Positions 33,249-43,297 of a DNA stretch of 64,000 nt are shown one piece after another. The stretch's first letter is position 1, and each line of letters opens with the position of its first letter. The position numbers and the translations under genes are program-made. The notes under the pieces are model-generated. The model made no database searches and was not told where the DNA came from. It was given only the letters and a program-made list of their open reading frames with translations. The stretch comes from Rhipidocladum racemiflorum (lineage: Eukaryota > Streptophyta > Magnoliopsida > Poales > Poaceae), in the NCBI GenBank assembly GCA_036346355.1, contig CM070580.1, forward strand, positions 23,675,374 through 23,739,373. Direction: 5' to 3'.

Positions 33249-33881
33249 TCACGCGGCTGGGAGCACCTTCTTGACGATCTCGTCGCTGAGCGACGCGATC
33301 TGCGCGTCGAGCGCCTTGACGGCCTCCTCCTTCTGCGCCTCGAGGTTGGCGAGCGCCTCGACGAGCTCGGCCTCGACGCGGCGGCGGCCCTCGTCCAGCT
33401 TGGCCTCCAGCTCCTTGGTCGTCTCCTTCTTCATCTTGTTGAGCGCGGCGGCGATCTCGGCGCGCGCCGCCTTCATCACTGCCGCGGCCTGCTCCTCCAG
33501 CTGCCGCACCTCCTCGGAGGCGTCCTTGACGTCGCCCAGCTCGGCCCGGATCTTGGCGTCCCGCTCGTCCATGAACTTGCCCAGCGGCGTGTAGTATATC
33601 TTGTCCAGCGCCACCATCAGCAGCAGGAACTCGATCGCGATCGCCGGGAGCGTCAGATTGAAGTCAAACAGCGCCGCCTTCTCCATCTGCTCCGCCAGCG
33701 CGGGGAGCGGCGCGGCGGCCACGGCCGCCACTGCCGACGCGATGAGCCCCGGGAGCTGCTTGAAGAACCTCGGCCGCCTGGGCGGCCGCGCGGCACTGGA
33801 CGAGGCCACGGGCCTGAGGAGGAGCGGCGCGCGGCGCGGGCAGCAGGAGGTGGTGGCCACAGCGATCATGGCCGTCGCCAT
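33249..33881 (-). CDS. atpG: chloroplast ATP synthase subunit b' (CFo-II), nuclear gene
   Basis: Single-exon gene, 210 aa. It encodes the b' stalk subunit of thylakoid F-type ATP synthase, which with b links CFo to CF1 as the peripheral stator. The first ~70 residues are an Ala/Ser/Arg/Pro-rich plastid transit peptide ending in an Ala-rich thylakoid-type stretch (PGLIASAVAAVAAAPLPALA). One membrane segment follows (FNLTLPAIAIEFLLLMVALD), then KIYYTPLGKFMDERDAKIR, the characteristic b/b' motif. A long charged coiled coil runs to IVKKVLPAA. I chose ATG at 33881 (MATAMIAVATT); an in-frame upstream ATG at 33947 would add 22 residues and looks less like a transit peptide start. The stop codon is at 33251-33249. 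Confidence 0.95.
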   Translation of the reverse strand: MATAMIAVATTSCCPRRAPLLLRPVASSSAARPPRRPRFFKQLPGLIASAVAAVAAAPLPALAEQMEKAALFDFNLTLPAIAIEFLLLMVALDKIYYTPLGKFMDERDAKIRAELGDVKDASEEVRQLEEQAAAVMKAARAEIAAALNKMKKETTKELEAKLDEGRRRVEAELVEALANLEAQKEEAVKALDAQIASLSDEIVKKVLPAA

Positions 33882-34254
33882 GGCCGGGTGAGAGGAGGTG
33901 TGGTGGGGAGAGGAGACGGGAGGCGCGCTATCTATCCAAAGTGGCAAGGAACGGAGGCCACGCGATAACGCCTCGCCGATATTACGCTCTTTTTTGGTCG
34001 TTGGAAAAGGCTAGATGGAGGCCCGTAAACAAACTACTACTATTCCAACCAAATTACAAAAATAGTTATCTCCCCTATTACGGCGGCGTCAACTGAAAAT
34101 ACGTATTATCTGCCATGCTTGGTACCATGGCATGATGGAAAGATCCAGTCGAGCTCCCCTTTCTCGTTAAGAATATGGCCATCAAAATTAGCTCATTAAT
34201 CACTTAATTAACCACACTAATTAATTAGTCACTTAATTACCATTTACCTAGTTA

Positions 34255-34494
34255 CTCCCTCCGTTTCTTTTTATAAGGCGTATTTGGTTTCGTTAGGACA
34301 AGACTTTGACCAACAATTACTCTATTAGCATATAATTTTTATGACACAAAATTGATATTAGCAGATTTGTATTCAAAAGTACTTATATATAATTATGATT
34401 TTGTATTGCATAAATGATATATTAATGAAGTAATCGTTGGTCAAAGTCTTGTCCTAACGAAACCAAATACGCCTTATAAAAAGAAACGGAGGGA
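34255..34494. mobile_element. Stowaway MITE with ~68-bp near-perfect inverted repeats
   Basis: TA at both sides (34253-34254, 34495-34496). The left end CTCCCTCCGTTTCTTTTTAT continues through AAGGCGTATTTGG to GACTTTGACCAAC. The right end is its complement with very few mismatches over about 68 bp. It could fold into a long hairpin. It lies about 370 bp upstream of the atpG start. Confidence 0.92.
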
Positions 34495-34654
34495 GTAAAT
34501 CACTGAATTAGGTGGCTTACCTAATCTACTGTGCCGTGAATGCTCCACAAGTGCTTGTGTCGTGCTCTCCCTGCTCCATAGCAGTGCTTGTCGCGTCTTT
34601 CGCTGTCGAAAAAGGTACATGAAATGATTAAAAAAGTCAAAGCTTCCATAATAA

Positions 34655-34885
34655 ATATTTCATTCGTCTAGGTTTATAGGATATTTTTAAATGATTTTGT
34701 TTATAAATATATGATGTATTTCATATTTCAATACAAAAATTAGTATGATGTTCTCTTTATACCCTTAATAAATATCTAGATTTACTTGATATCCTTTGTA
34801 TGTATACAGGATAATTTATTCAATATTAATATCTCATAGTCTATGTATCTAAATAAAATACACCTTATAAAATTAGACGGGAGAG
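34655..34885. mobile_element. degenerate Stowaway-like MITE
   Basis: The right end reads TTAGACGGGAGAG followed by TA. The left end TTCATTCGTCTAGGTTTATAGG resembles a decayed CTCCCTCCGTCTAGG terminus. Inverted homology is partial. Older than the neighbouring copy at 34255-34494. Confidence 0.5.
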
Positions 34886-35800
34886 TACTGAATAGGCCAC
34901 GACAATCAGCCTCGTTAGCTCGTTAGTCGTGGTTTTAAAACTTTAACCGCTAAAGTGCACAGTAGAGTTTATATTTGTTGCATAGAAATAAAATAGCACA
35001 TTTATCATCAGAGGAGCTCCCAGTTCATAGTATTTTCAATATGTTTACAACATATAATTAGAAAGAAAAGTAACGGTCAAAAGTTTATATCAGAGATCTG
35101 AAATATGAACCGGAGTGGCACTTTAGCAGTTTATTTTGCCATTACAATGGCTAGCTGAGCTTTTGCAAATAAATAACCGTTGTCACTAGCTAAAAAGCAG
35201 TGATTCAGGTCAGCCCGGTGAACCTGGAAAACCTCGTCGGCCAGGAATCTCGAGTGGCTCAAAAACAGCAAGCTGGTAAACTTTTTTTTCCTGTGAAGAG
35301 GAAAGCTTGCCGGTATACTTTACACGGAAAGTTGTTCCATTTACACTGTGTGAGGTTAATTTCATATTAGGATTCTAAAATCCTAATCTATTTACGACAA
35401 TCTCGCTTGAGAACGTGCCTTCCAAATAAGATCTGAAAGGACTTTAATAGCCCGTTTATTAGCCCAATGAAAACTACCTGTGGACGAGCCATCCAAAAGA
35501 CTCCTATGCTCCTAAAAAAAAGATATACACAAAAAGGAGTTTTTTAAATAATACACAGTTTAAAGAACTATACAAAAATAATATGCCAAAGAATCATAAA
35601 AATATACCTCTATTGATAAATATCTGCTCAGTCGCTAATTGAATTGGTGAACATATTGTTTAGTCGTGAATCCATTTGATCGACAAATCTAAGGATTTTA
35701 TTGCCAATCCAATTAAAATAACGATAGAGATATATTTTTATAATTTTTTGGATATATTATTTTCAAAAAATTATTTAAAAGTATATTAATTAAAAAAAAA
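34886..35800. other. AT-rich intergenic stretch
   Basis: No exon or RNA gene seen. AT-rich sequence with scattered poly-A tracts, between the MITEs and the H2B promoter. Confidence 0.5.
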
Positions 35801-35941
35801 TACCATGCGCGGCGCGCCACCGATTTCGTCACCCGCCTCCGCGATCCAAAGCCTACGAACCCGCGGAAAATTCAGCACCCCTATCTCCACCGTCCATTCC
35901 CCGTTCCAGAAATCCAACGCCCGCACCTTCGCCACCTCATC

Positions 35942-35949
35942 GATCCGCG
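35942..35949 (-). promoter_or_regulatory. histone octamer motif upstream of H2B
   Basis: GATCCGCG on the plus strand is CGCGGATC on the minus strand, the octamer of plant histone promoters linked to S-phase expression. It lies 140-147 bp before the H2B start codon. Confidence 0.6.
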
Positions 35950-36088
35950 TCCCACCCGTCACTACCAATCCCCTCCCACCGCGCGCCTCTATATTGACCA
36001 CCCTCCTCTTCCCCTCCCCTTCACGCAAAGGAAAGTCTCCCTCCATCTCGAGCCAACCTCAGGAGTAACCAAGCCCCAATCACGATCG

Positions 36089-36544
36089 ATGGCGCCCAAG
36101 GCCGAGAAGAAGCCGGCGGAGAAGAAGCCGGCCGGTGGGGAGAAGGCCGACAAGTCGGAGAAAGCGCCGGCGGGGAAGAAGCCCAAGGCGGAGAAGCGCC
36201 TGCCGGCGTCCAAGGCCTCCAAGGAGGGCGGCGCGGAGAAGAAGGGGAAGAAGAAGGCCAAGAAGAGCGTGGAGACGTACAAGATCTACATCTTCAAGGT
36301 GCTCAAGCAGGTGCACCCGGACGTCGGCATCTCCTCCAAGGCCATGTCCATCATGAACTCCTTCATCAACGACATCTTCGAGAAGCTCGCGCAGGAGTCC
36401 TCCCGCCTCGCGCGCTACAACAAGAAGCCCACCATCACCTCCCGCGAGATCCAGACCTCCGTCCGCCTCGTCCTCCCCGGCGAGCTCGCCAAGCACGCCG
36501 TCTCCGAGGGCACCAAGGCCGTCACCAAGTTCACCAGCAGCTAA
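36089..36544 (+). CDS. histone H2B
   Basis: Single-exon, 151-aa core histone H2B. It pairs with H2A in the nucleosome. The basic N-terminal tail (about 55 residues) is made of AEKKPAEKKPA, KAEKRLPASK and KKGKKKAKK, typical of plant H2B tails. The histone fold then reads ETYKIYIFKVLKQVHPDVGI, SSKAMSIMNSFINDIFEKLA, RLARYNKKPTITSREIQTSV, RLVLPGELAKHAVSEGTKAV and TKFTSS. The C-terminal lysine of the AVTKFTSS motif is the site conserved for monoubiquitination. Codon use is strongly GC-ending, and the promoter has an octamer motif. Start ATG 36089 follows GATCG; stop TAA at 36542-36544. Confidence 0.97.
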   Translation: MAPKAEKKPAEKKPAGGEKADKSEKAPAGKKPKAEKRLPASKASKEGGAEKKGKKKAKKSVETYKIYIFKVLKQVHPDVGISSKAMSIMNSFINDIFEKLAQESSRLARYNKKPTITSREIQTSVRLVLPGELAKHAVSEGTKAVTKFTSS

Positions 36545-37180
36545 AAAAGTTGGTTTGATCTCTAGGGTTTCGTCGTCGCTCTCCATTCCCTTGTGTGCGC
36601 TGCCACTGGCGATGATGACTGGATGAGGATTGTTTGGTGGCTAGTCTGCTTTGTAAATCGTGCCTGGTTGTAATGGACGGCTTGGATTTGAAGCCATGGA
36701 TGTGGTATTGTTATTGGCGGCTTTATATCTGTCTTTTCGGTGTTTCTTTCTGCTCTGGTGACTTGGGGATTTAGGGTTTGAGGGGAAACTTGAGGAGAGT
36801 TTGGCCTCTCGGGTTGTGGGGAAGAGGGGTTTCAGCTCCGAGATATTTGTGGCCATAATACCAGTAATCTCCGGGCTGTAAAGCTTATGCAGTTTGGCAG
36901 ATGCTGCTCGATTATGTCAGTAAACACAATTAGTGCTTACCTGTTAATGTTTTGCTCTATGCGGTACCATTTGTAGTCACAACTTGCTTGTGGCAAAATC
37001 AGTAGGCTGTTTGCGCTATTACGTCCAGAATTTTAGCTCTTGTACTTTTGGGTGTTTTCCCAACTTGGAAGAAATATTTGTGGTGGCCTGTTATTCTCCT
37101 CTCTAATTCGACTTACTAGAAATTGCTGTGTTTGGAACAAATAACAATGTTGAATATGTTTACAGTTTGCTTGTTCATTG
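36545..37180. other. H2B 3' flank
   Basis: 3' untranslated region and intergenic sequence; nothing else recognised. The left LINE target repeat TGCTTGTTCATTG lies at its end. Confidence 0.5.
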
Positions 37181-37902
37181 TTTTTTTTTTTTTGAAGGCA
37201 GCTAAGCTGAGAATAATTAGAAAGAGAAAACAAGGTTTATAAGATTTTTAAAGAAGCAGTTACAAGGTGCAAGAGAATGCACACAACAAGCAAGGGGAGC
37301 GGGAAAAAGAAGGTAAGGAAACAGGATTTAGAAAAAGGGTAGAATCCTTGTAAGAGGCGATGTAAGAGTTTTCTAAGGTTAGACGCCCTCGCTAGAGTCC
37401 AGTTCACTGCTTTGTCTTTTATTGCTTGAAGAATCTGATCATTGGTAGCCCAGCCATTTTGGAAAATTATGTTTTTACTTTCTTTCAACCATTCCCAGTA
37501 TGATAGGATGATCAAGGTTTTAACATCTTTTTGAAAGCTCCTTTGGCCATTAATGTGTTGTAGATTCTTGTAGACGGCCTGAGCTGTAAACGTTGCGCCG
37601 TCCATAGCCGGTTTTGTTGTGCTAGCCAATGGGAGATCTTACAGCGTGATGGTGCCCATGTCGACCAAGTTGTATGGGTGAAGGGTTTTTGGATGCCACT
37701 ACTGGTACGCCGACATAGCTTAGTAGACAACATTAGAGGTTCGTGCCCAAACAAAGGAGTCGTTCATTCCCAGGCGTAGAGGTACTGATTGAATCTTGGA
37801 CCATAAATCGACGTATTCATGTAGCAATTGGGTTGTCAAATAATGATGGTTGTCCCGTATCCAGTCGTCAAATGATGACCATAAGTCGACGTATTCATGT
37901 AA
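37181..37902 (-). mobile_element. 5'-truncated LINE with target-site duplication
   Basis: The plus strand shows a T-run (about 37181-37193) then GAAGGCAGC, the complement of a LINE 3' end with its poly-A tail. TGCTTGTTCATTG flanks both sides (just before 37181 and from about 37904). Minus-strand frames (37237-37754) contain LIILSYWEWLKESKNIIFQN, the W-x2-W-x-ER(N)-type motif of the C-terminal zf-RVT region of plant LINE ORF2. The rest of ORF2 is absent. The 5' side also carries a ~79-bp imperfect direct repeat around GACCATAA(A/G)TCGACGTATT (about 37799 and 37878). Confidence 0.8.
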
Positions 37903-38072
37903 TGCTTGTTCATTGTAACATTGCCATAGACGCTCTACCATTTATGCACGCTGAAGACGTATAATTTTGTTCATAGTGGATTCTGTACCAATATTTTGTC
38001 TGATGTTGCTTTCTAATTCTGTAATGGAGCTACCACATGTAGCATCGTTTCATTCCTTTTGGGGTTTTGTAG

Positions 38073-38409
38073 GGTTATCATTTTACACAACAGAGGAAAA
38101 ACTAGAAAACATCGTTTCACCATTTGGCGCCGTAGAGGAAGGTACTTCATCTATGCTAATTTAGGACCTGTCTCATGCTGTTTACGACAGGGCAGTTTGA
38201 AATCTCCATTTATTGTTTCCTACTGATACTTGAAGTTGGTTATGTTGGTTCCACGGAAATATTTTAGTTTCATGTTGCTTTGTGTATCTTATCAACTATA
38301 GCTCGATTGGTGAGAGACAAGCAAACTGGAAGGCCAAAGGGATTTGGTTCTGTGAAATATTCATCACAAGCGGAGGCAGAGAAAGCTGTCAAGGCAATAG
38401 ATGGAAGGG
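38073..38409 (+). pseudogene. RRM gene fragment (two exons)
   Basis: Exon 38073-38141 (69 nt) reads LSFYTTEEKLENIVSPFGAV, preceded by acceptor TTTTGTAG and followed by GGTACTT. The exon from 38302 reads RLVRDKQTGRPKGFGSVKYS and QAEAEKAVKAIDGR. The exon length and phase equal those of exon 2 of the RRM gene at 30560-31730. RNP1 is altered (KGFGSVKY instead of KGFGFVKY). After DGR the expected final strand (LIFVEIA-type) is replaced by unrelated sequence to a stop near 38480. No first exon with start codon or RNP2 was found upstream, where the LINE is inserted. Probably a broken gene, though an unseen distant exon is possible. Confidence 0.65.
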
Positions 38410-38912
38410 CACTTGCTCTGATCACTCACTATCTTGGGCTCTTGGCTATAACCTTCAAATGTTATTTGTTGGTATGTTAATACAATGAGAATTTCGCAAA
38501 CTGTGGACGTTTAGCTGTCATTTGTCCAAGAGGAAACTGTGCTGAAATTCCATGATAGAGAACATATTGTAGCTGTAATTTATCACCGTTGATATTTCTT
38601 TCTTCCGAACTGAAATTGCGCAAGAAGTCAAAAGAACTCGCTGCAAAGAAATATCCTGGTAGACAGACACTTCACTACTTATTACTAATGTCGACTCGCA
38701 TTAGTATGTAACATATATACTTTTGATTCTAAAAACACGCATATCTCTGATACGCGACACCGCTGGATTTTTACATACAACGAATTCTCTAGCTTAATCA
38801 TTTGACGCCTGTCTTAGTTTTTTCCAGTATCACCGTTGAACTAACTTTGTGATTCAGACCTATTTCGCTTTTGTATTGACTATGCCACATATTTAGATGG
38901 TGAAATTTCATT
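38410..38912. other. intergenic, no gene seen
   Basis: No coding or repeat feature could be supported between the RRM fragment and the start of the H2A duplication. Confidence 0.45.
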
Positions 38913-39214
38913 GTATCGTTTTGTTGCCACATCTTACTGCCCTGCATTCATTAGGCCCATAACTAAAAACTGCGTCACTTTGGTGTTTCAATTACCAGCC
39001 CAGACCCTTGCAGCAAATTCAAATGAGAACAGCGGAATCATGAAGCACAAAGCTGAAGCAATTGTAAGCCATTTCTGACTTTGTTCCATTAAAAAGCACA
39101 GATCACACAGGCTACGAGCCTACGACGACACAACAGAGAGCAAAGGCTACGTCTTTTTTCCTGAGAACATCCATCCCATCTACAAATCTAGAAACACGTA
39201 AGCATCTCATCTCT

Positions 39215-39773
39215 CTAAGCCTTCTTGGGGGACTTGCCCTTCTTGGGCGACTTGGCCTCCTTGGCGGTAGCCTTCTCCGCCGTCTTCTTGCGCAGCAGCA
39301 CCGGGTTGATGTTGGGCAGCACGCCGCCGTGCGCAATGGTGACGCCGGCCAGCAGCTTCCCCGTCTTCTTGTCGTTCCTGATCGCCAGCAGCACATGGCG
39401 CGGGATAATCCGGTTCTTCTTGTTGTCCCTCGCCGCGTTCCCTGCCAGCTCAAGCACCTAACCACGCACCCAACACCGCATTAAGAACACTACATCGGGA
39501 ATAGCATCGGAGAGCTCAAAGGGCGGTTTCGTGCGGAGACGAGCATACCTCTGCGGCGAGATACTCGAGGACGGCGGCGAGGTAGACGGGGGCGCCGGTG
39601 CCGACGCGCTGGGCGTAGCGGCCCTTCTTGAGGTAGCGCCCGATGCGGCCGACGGGGAACTGGAGTCCGGCCTTCACGGACCGCGTCACCGACTTCTTCC
39701 TGGGCCCGCCCGCCTTCCGCCCGGCCGCCCCCTTCTTCGCCTTCCCGCCCGCTCCGGCTCCGGCGACATCCAT
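39215..39773 (-). CDS. histone H2A.W-type, copy 1, with altered acidic patch
   Basis: Two exons: 39773-39549 and 39457-39215; 155 aa. The N-terminal tail starts MDVAGAGAGGKAKKGAAGRK. The histone fold follows (VTRSVKAGLQFPVGRIGRYL, L1 loop RYAQRVGTGAPVY, VLEYLAAEV), and the tail ends SPKKGKSPKKA. The KSPKK motifs and this L1 loop identify the plant H2A.W class, which binds linker DNA in heterochromatin. Residues 104-107 are Asp-Lys-Lys-Thr (39373-39362) where copy 2 and H2As generally have Asp-Glu-Glu-Leu, the core of the nucleosome acidic patch. The two earlier patch glutamates (in VLEYLAAE) remain. PVLLRKK replaces PVLLPKK. The frame, splice sites, octamer and E2F-like motifs are intact. An in-frame upstream extension to 40013 is rejected as promoter sequence. 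Confidence 0.93.
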
Positions 39774-39912
39774 GGCTAGCCGCTGCGCTTCCACAAAAGC
39801 TTCTCGGGGCACGAGAGATTTGGCGATTGCTAGAATGCGATGTGTGGTGGTGGCAGAGCTGTGGAGGGGTGGGTATTTAAATGGCGCTGAGGGGAGCGGT
39901 GGTGGGCCCGTC

Positions 39913-39920
39913 GATCCGCG
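39913..39920 (-). promoter_or_regulatory. histone octamer motif, H2A.W copy 1
   Basis: GATCCGCG on plus, CGCGGATC on the gene strand, 140 bp upstream of the ATG. Conserved at 47176-47183 in copy 2. Confidence 0.65.
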
Positions 39921-40058
39921 GGTGGGGGCGTTGGACGGTCGGATCGGAAGAGGGATGGACGGCTGCGATGCGGATAGGGGAGAAGCGATCCACGGGGGGT
40001 AGGGCTCGGCCAATCAGGTGCGACAACATTTTTGGGAGCCGGAAAATTTTGCGCTCCG

Positions 40059-40068
40059 TTTTCGCGCC
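40059..40068. promoter_or_regulatory. E2F-like site, H2A.W copy 1
   Basis: TTTTCGCGCC fits the E2F/DP consensus TTTSGCGC-type and lies about 290 bp upstream of the ATG. A second TTTTGCGC is at about 40047-40054, and a CCAAT box at 40011-40015. Identical motifs occur in copy 2. Suggests S-phase control (inference). Confidence 0.5.
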
Positions 40069-40762
40069 CACGGGAGGGAGTTTTCCGCAACAGGCAAATT
40101 TGGCGGTGCGGCAGGTGGGGGTGAGCGCTGGATGCCTGGATGAGATCAGAAGTTCAGAACATTAAAGGATTTCTAAAATTTTGTTTGCTTAAGATTTGGT
40201 CAAAATAATCAAATTTGGAAGTGCTTAATCTCCTGTCAATGTTTTGGTGAAGATTTTGACCACGTTGAGATCTTAGCCCATCCTTTTTACCAAAATTCCG
40301 GTGGTATCTATCTTCGTCATCTTTTTCAAATGAATTTCTTTTGGCACCAATTGGGTGGGAAGACTTTTGGTGCGAGGTTTAATTGATTCCAAATTTTGGC
40401 ATGACCAAGATGTGTTCTGGGAATAGTTGCCCACAAATCGGTAATAATTAGTGAGAAAATAAGGTAGGATGTCATTGCAAAAAAAAATGTTGGTGGCAAT
40501 TGTATTTGTATGCTCGTCAAATTTTGTTATTGTGATCGTAAATTGTTGCCTTCAAACCGAACATATAGAGAGATACAACATGAGTTGCTAGATTTTTAAC
40601 AATAATTTCTTTGAAGTACTAATATAATTTGAACAATTGGCGAACTCAAATGCCAAAGTTATGAAATGTTTATATAAAGAAATGCATTTATGCAACTTAT
40701 TTGTTTTTCTAGCAACAATAGTGAGGGAAAAGCTAAAGAAAGTATTGTACCTCTTTATTGAT

Positions 40763-43297
40763 GTAGTTTTATGATAGTTTATATATGAAGCGTGTAGTTT
40801 TATGATATTTACTCTATAATGTATTAAATGTTTTCTTGGTAGTTATATTAATTGGATTGAAATGTATTTAAAATAGAGTAGAGGTTGAACTCAATAATAG
40901 AATAGAGAATGAACAATGAAAGATTTGTTGCACAAATGCTTACATATTTTGTACAAGGGAAATGATGTCTCTAAAAGACACCTCTTCTAAAAGGCATCTA
41001 TTCCAAAGGGCACCTATTCTAAAAGACATATATTCGTCTAATAAACTGCATTATAAATTTCTTAACACTCCCCCTTGGGCGAATAACACATCCTTCATGT
41101 ACTCGGATAAGCCAGGAGCACAGTAGAGACTCACTCCCCTTATCTTTTACCCCTAGCCAAGAAACAAAGCCACTAGACCACAACTCGTTCGCTCACTCTC
41201 TTCATTTCCAACTGAGATCCAGCAACCAACCAGCCATTCCTCTCTTCCCCATTGTCCAACCGAGCAAGAGCAAGCCGGGCGAACCCATAGCAAGAGTAGG
41301 AGAAGCCAGAGGAGCAAGCCGGTTGCAACAAGAACAAGGAGGAGCATATCGGCCATCTCATCCCCAACCGAACCGGGACGAGGAGTGGAATGGGAGAGCC
41401 ATCTCGAGGAGATCAACTCGACTACCTCTCCATCACCACCTCAACTCATTATCAACACTAGAACCAAACCAAAGCTCAGGTGCACAAGTAGCAAGTAGCA
41501 GTAGAGTAAAATGTAGCATGTATAATGAGTAGATCCAGTAGAGAAAAGAGTAGACCGGCCTTCAAACCGTGTGGTCTCAGATATAGGCAGTAGGGGGGCT
41601 ACATGCGTGTACCCGGAAGTTCATCCCTTCGGATGAACACTAGTCTCATTGCACATACCCTCCCATAGTGGATATCGTGCCTGTGATCATCACCGACCCC
41701 CACAACTTTACCTTTATAGCTAATCCATAGCCAAACTCGAGATCTCAGTAGCAAGAACATTAGGACCGTACCTCAGTAAGCAAAGCCCAAATCCAAATAT
41801 CAACCAAAACCCTAGAATCGAGAAGTAGTACTATAGAAGAACCCACTAGGGGTCGGCTATCCAAGGGCTAGCCGGAGCAGGTGGATCTGCGGGCCGGCAA
41901 ACTCCAGCGCAGAGCAACCTGGAGAGAGTGGAGGACCGAGGAGGAACTCGGTCCTGAGAGAAAGGGGGGGAAGGCGCTGTTGCAAGGAGAGCTGTAGGGG
42001 AGCCAAGTAGGAGTGGTGGATCTGGAGGCCAACGAGCCGACGGCCAGGTAGGGGTGGCAAGTCGGCAGCGAGTCGGGAGGCGAAGCCGAAGGGACGGGTC
42101 GCCTGAGAGAGAGGAGACCGAGATAAGTGATCTGGAGAAAAGAGGAGGTATAGCCGAGAGGCTTCGGCCAAAGGAAGAGGAAAAGAAAAGAAGGAAAAAG
42201 AGAGAAGAAGGAAAAGAAGAGAAGAGGAAAGAAAAGGAGGGGAAATGATGAGAAATAGAGTGGGTAATCCCAATCCGAGGCTCGTGTAGCTAATCTTTAG
42301 TTGAATTATTAGGAAACAACAAAACAATATTGAATAACTCAAAATAATATTTAACCCTTCTTAGTTTAATATTGTTAATACTAGTGGTTAGACGCCATAA
42401 ATCTTGTTCAAAATTAATACTCTATATTTTTAGGACAAGAACTGAACCAACCAGACCAACCCATGTTATTGAGCGAGGACGTACATTTCAATAAAATACC
42501 AGGCAAGCTTCCTTGATCATAAATTTATTAAATGCTTTTCCTTATTATAAATGTCATCATTGCATTGAAAAATTATCTTACAATTGGAAAACATTAAAAC
42601 TGGGTATGGTTATAAGTATGGATTGGAAGATGGATGGATTGATGGGTTGAAAATGGATGTGATATTGGTTTGGTCATCTAGAAAATGGAATAGATAGTCT
42701 GAGTTATTATGGTGGTTAGAGGATGTCGATGAGAAAAATTGTCATGCCGGTGGGGTCCTCTACATAGGCTATTATATAAGGTCAAACAAATTAACAATTG
42801 GGCAATGAGCCATAAATCAGTATCAACCATAGTGTGTGAAATTGGTCAGAAAAGGTTATTCTATGAAGGTATTAGAATCTTCACATTGGGTAAGAATTAT
42901 AAGGGTGTACCCCTGGGATATGCCGGTAGGCCCGTGGGGGTATTGGTCCTAGTTTTAGGGCGGTATATTTGAAGCCTGAATGAGTAGCTACGATTTCGAG
43001 GAGTTCAACTAGCCACCTGATGTACCACCGATTTTAAGGAGTACATTTAGCATGTGGTCAGGAGTACAACTGTATCTGTGAGTTGTGGGGCAGCCTGGGA
43101 TAGGTGTCCACGCCTCGAGTACAGAGTTGGAGATCTAATACCGAATTAGTGATAAACGTTGTTGGACATCATAGGATGGTGCCACTATGGGTAAAGTTTT
43201 AAAAACCTGTGCAAGGTAAAATCATGAATTCATGCCAGTCTCTTGGATTGGAAACTACGGAAGCTAAGTCTGTCTCATATACAATGTTAATAGTGTC
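40763..43297. mobile_element. LTR-retroelement-derived block
   Basis: 41068-41077 (CTCCCCCTTG) is the complement of a polypurine tract. It is followed leftward by a minus-strand LTR-like start TGTTAAGAAATTT (41067 downward), pointing to the 3' LTR end of a copia-type element. From about 42300 the sequence looks like a plus-strand gypsy-type LTR whose end is at 44730. No gag or pol was recognised, and internal ORFs (41153-42342) look incidental. Boundaries between the pieces are uncertain. Confidence 0.4.

Larger units (their letters stand above)
38913..40762. repeat. segmental duplication, copy 1 (contains H2A.W copy 1)
   Basis: Starts GTATCGTTTTGTTGCCACATC and ends CCTCTTTATTGATG. The same order of sequence reappears from 44731 to 52063. 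There it is broken by about 1.45 kb (after 44794) and by a Harbinger element (47616-51672). The shared segment covers the complete H2A gene, both its flanks and about 600 bp of its AT-rich upstream region. Confidence 0.85.

Noticed and set aside
33135..33968. Long plus-strand ORF (277 codons) over the atpG region
   Set aside because: It is the antisense of atpG; Arg/Leu/Gly-rich composition is a product of GC-rich codons on the other strand.
36080..36586. Antisense ORF of 168 codons over H2B
   Set aside because: Shadow of the H2B coding strand, Leu/Gly-rich without family resemblance.
39516..40013. N-terminally extended H2A reading (start at 40013) and the equivalent at 47276
   Set aside because: The extension is promoter sequence with octamer and CCAAT motifs; the canonical H2A start MDVAG/MDVTG lies at 39773 and 47033.
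41857..42342. 161-codon minus-strand ORF
   Set aside because: Leu/Ser/Pro-rich reading of a purine-rich LTR-type stretch; no recognised domain.
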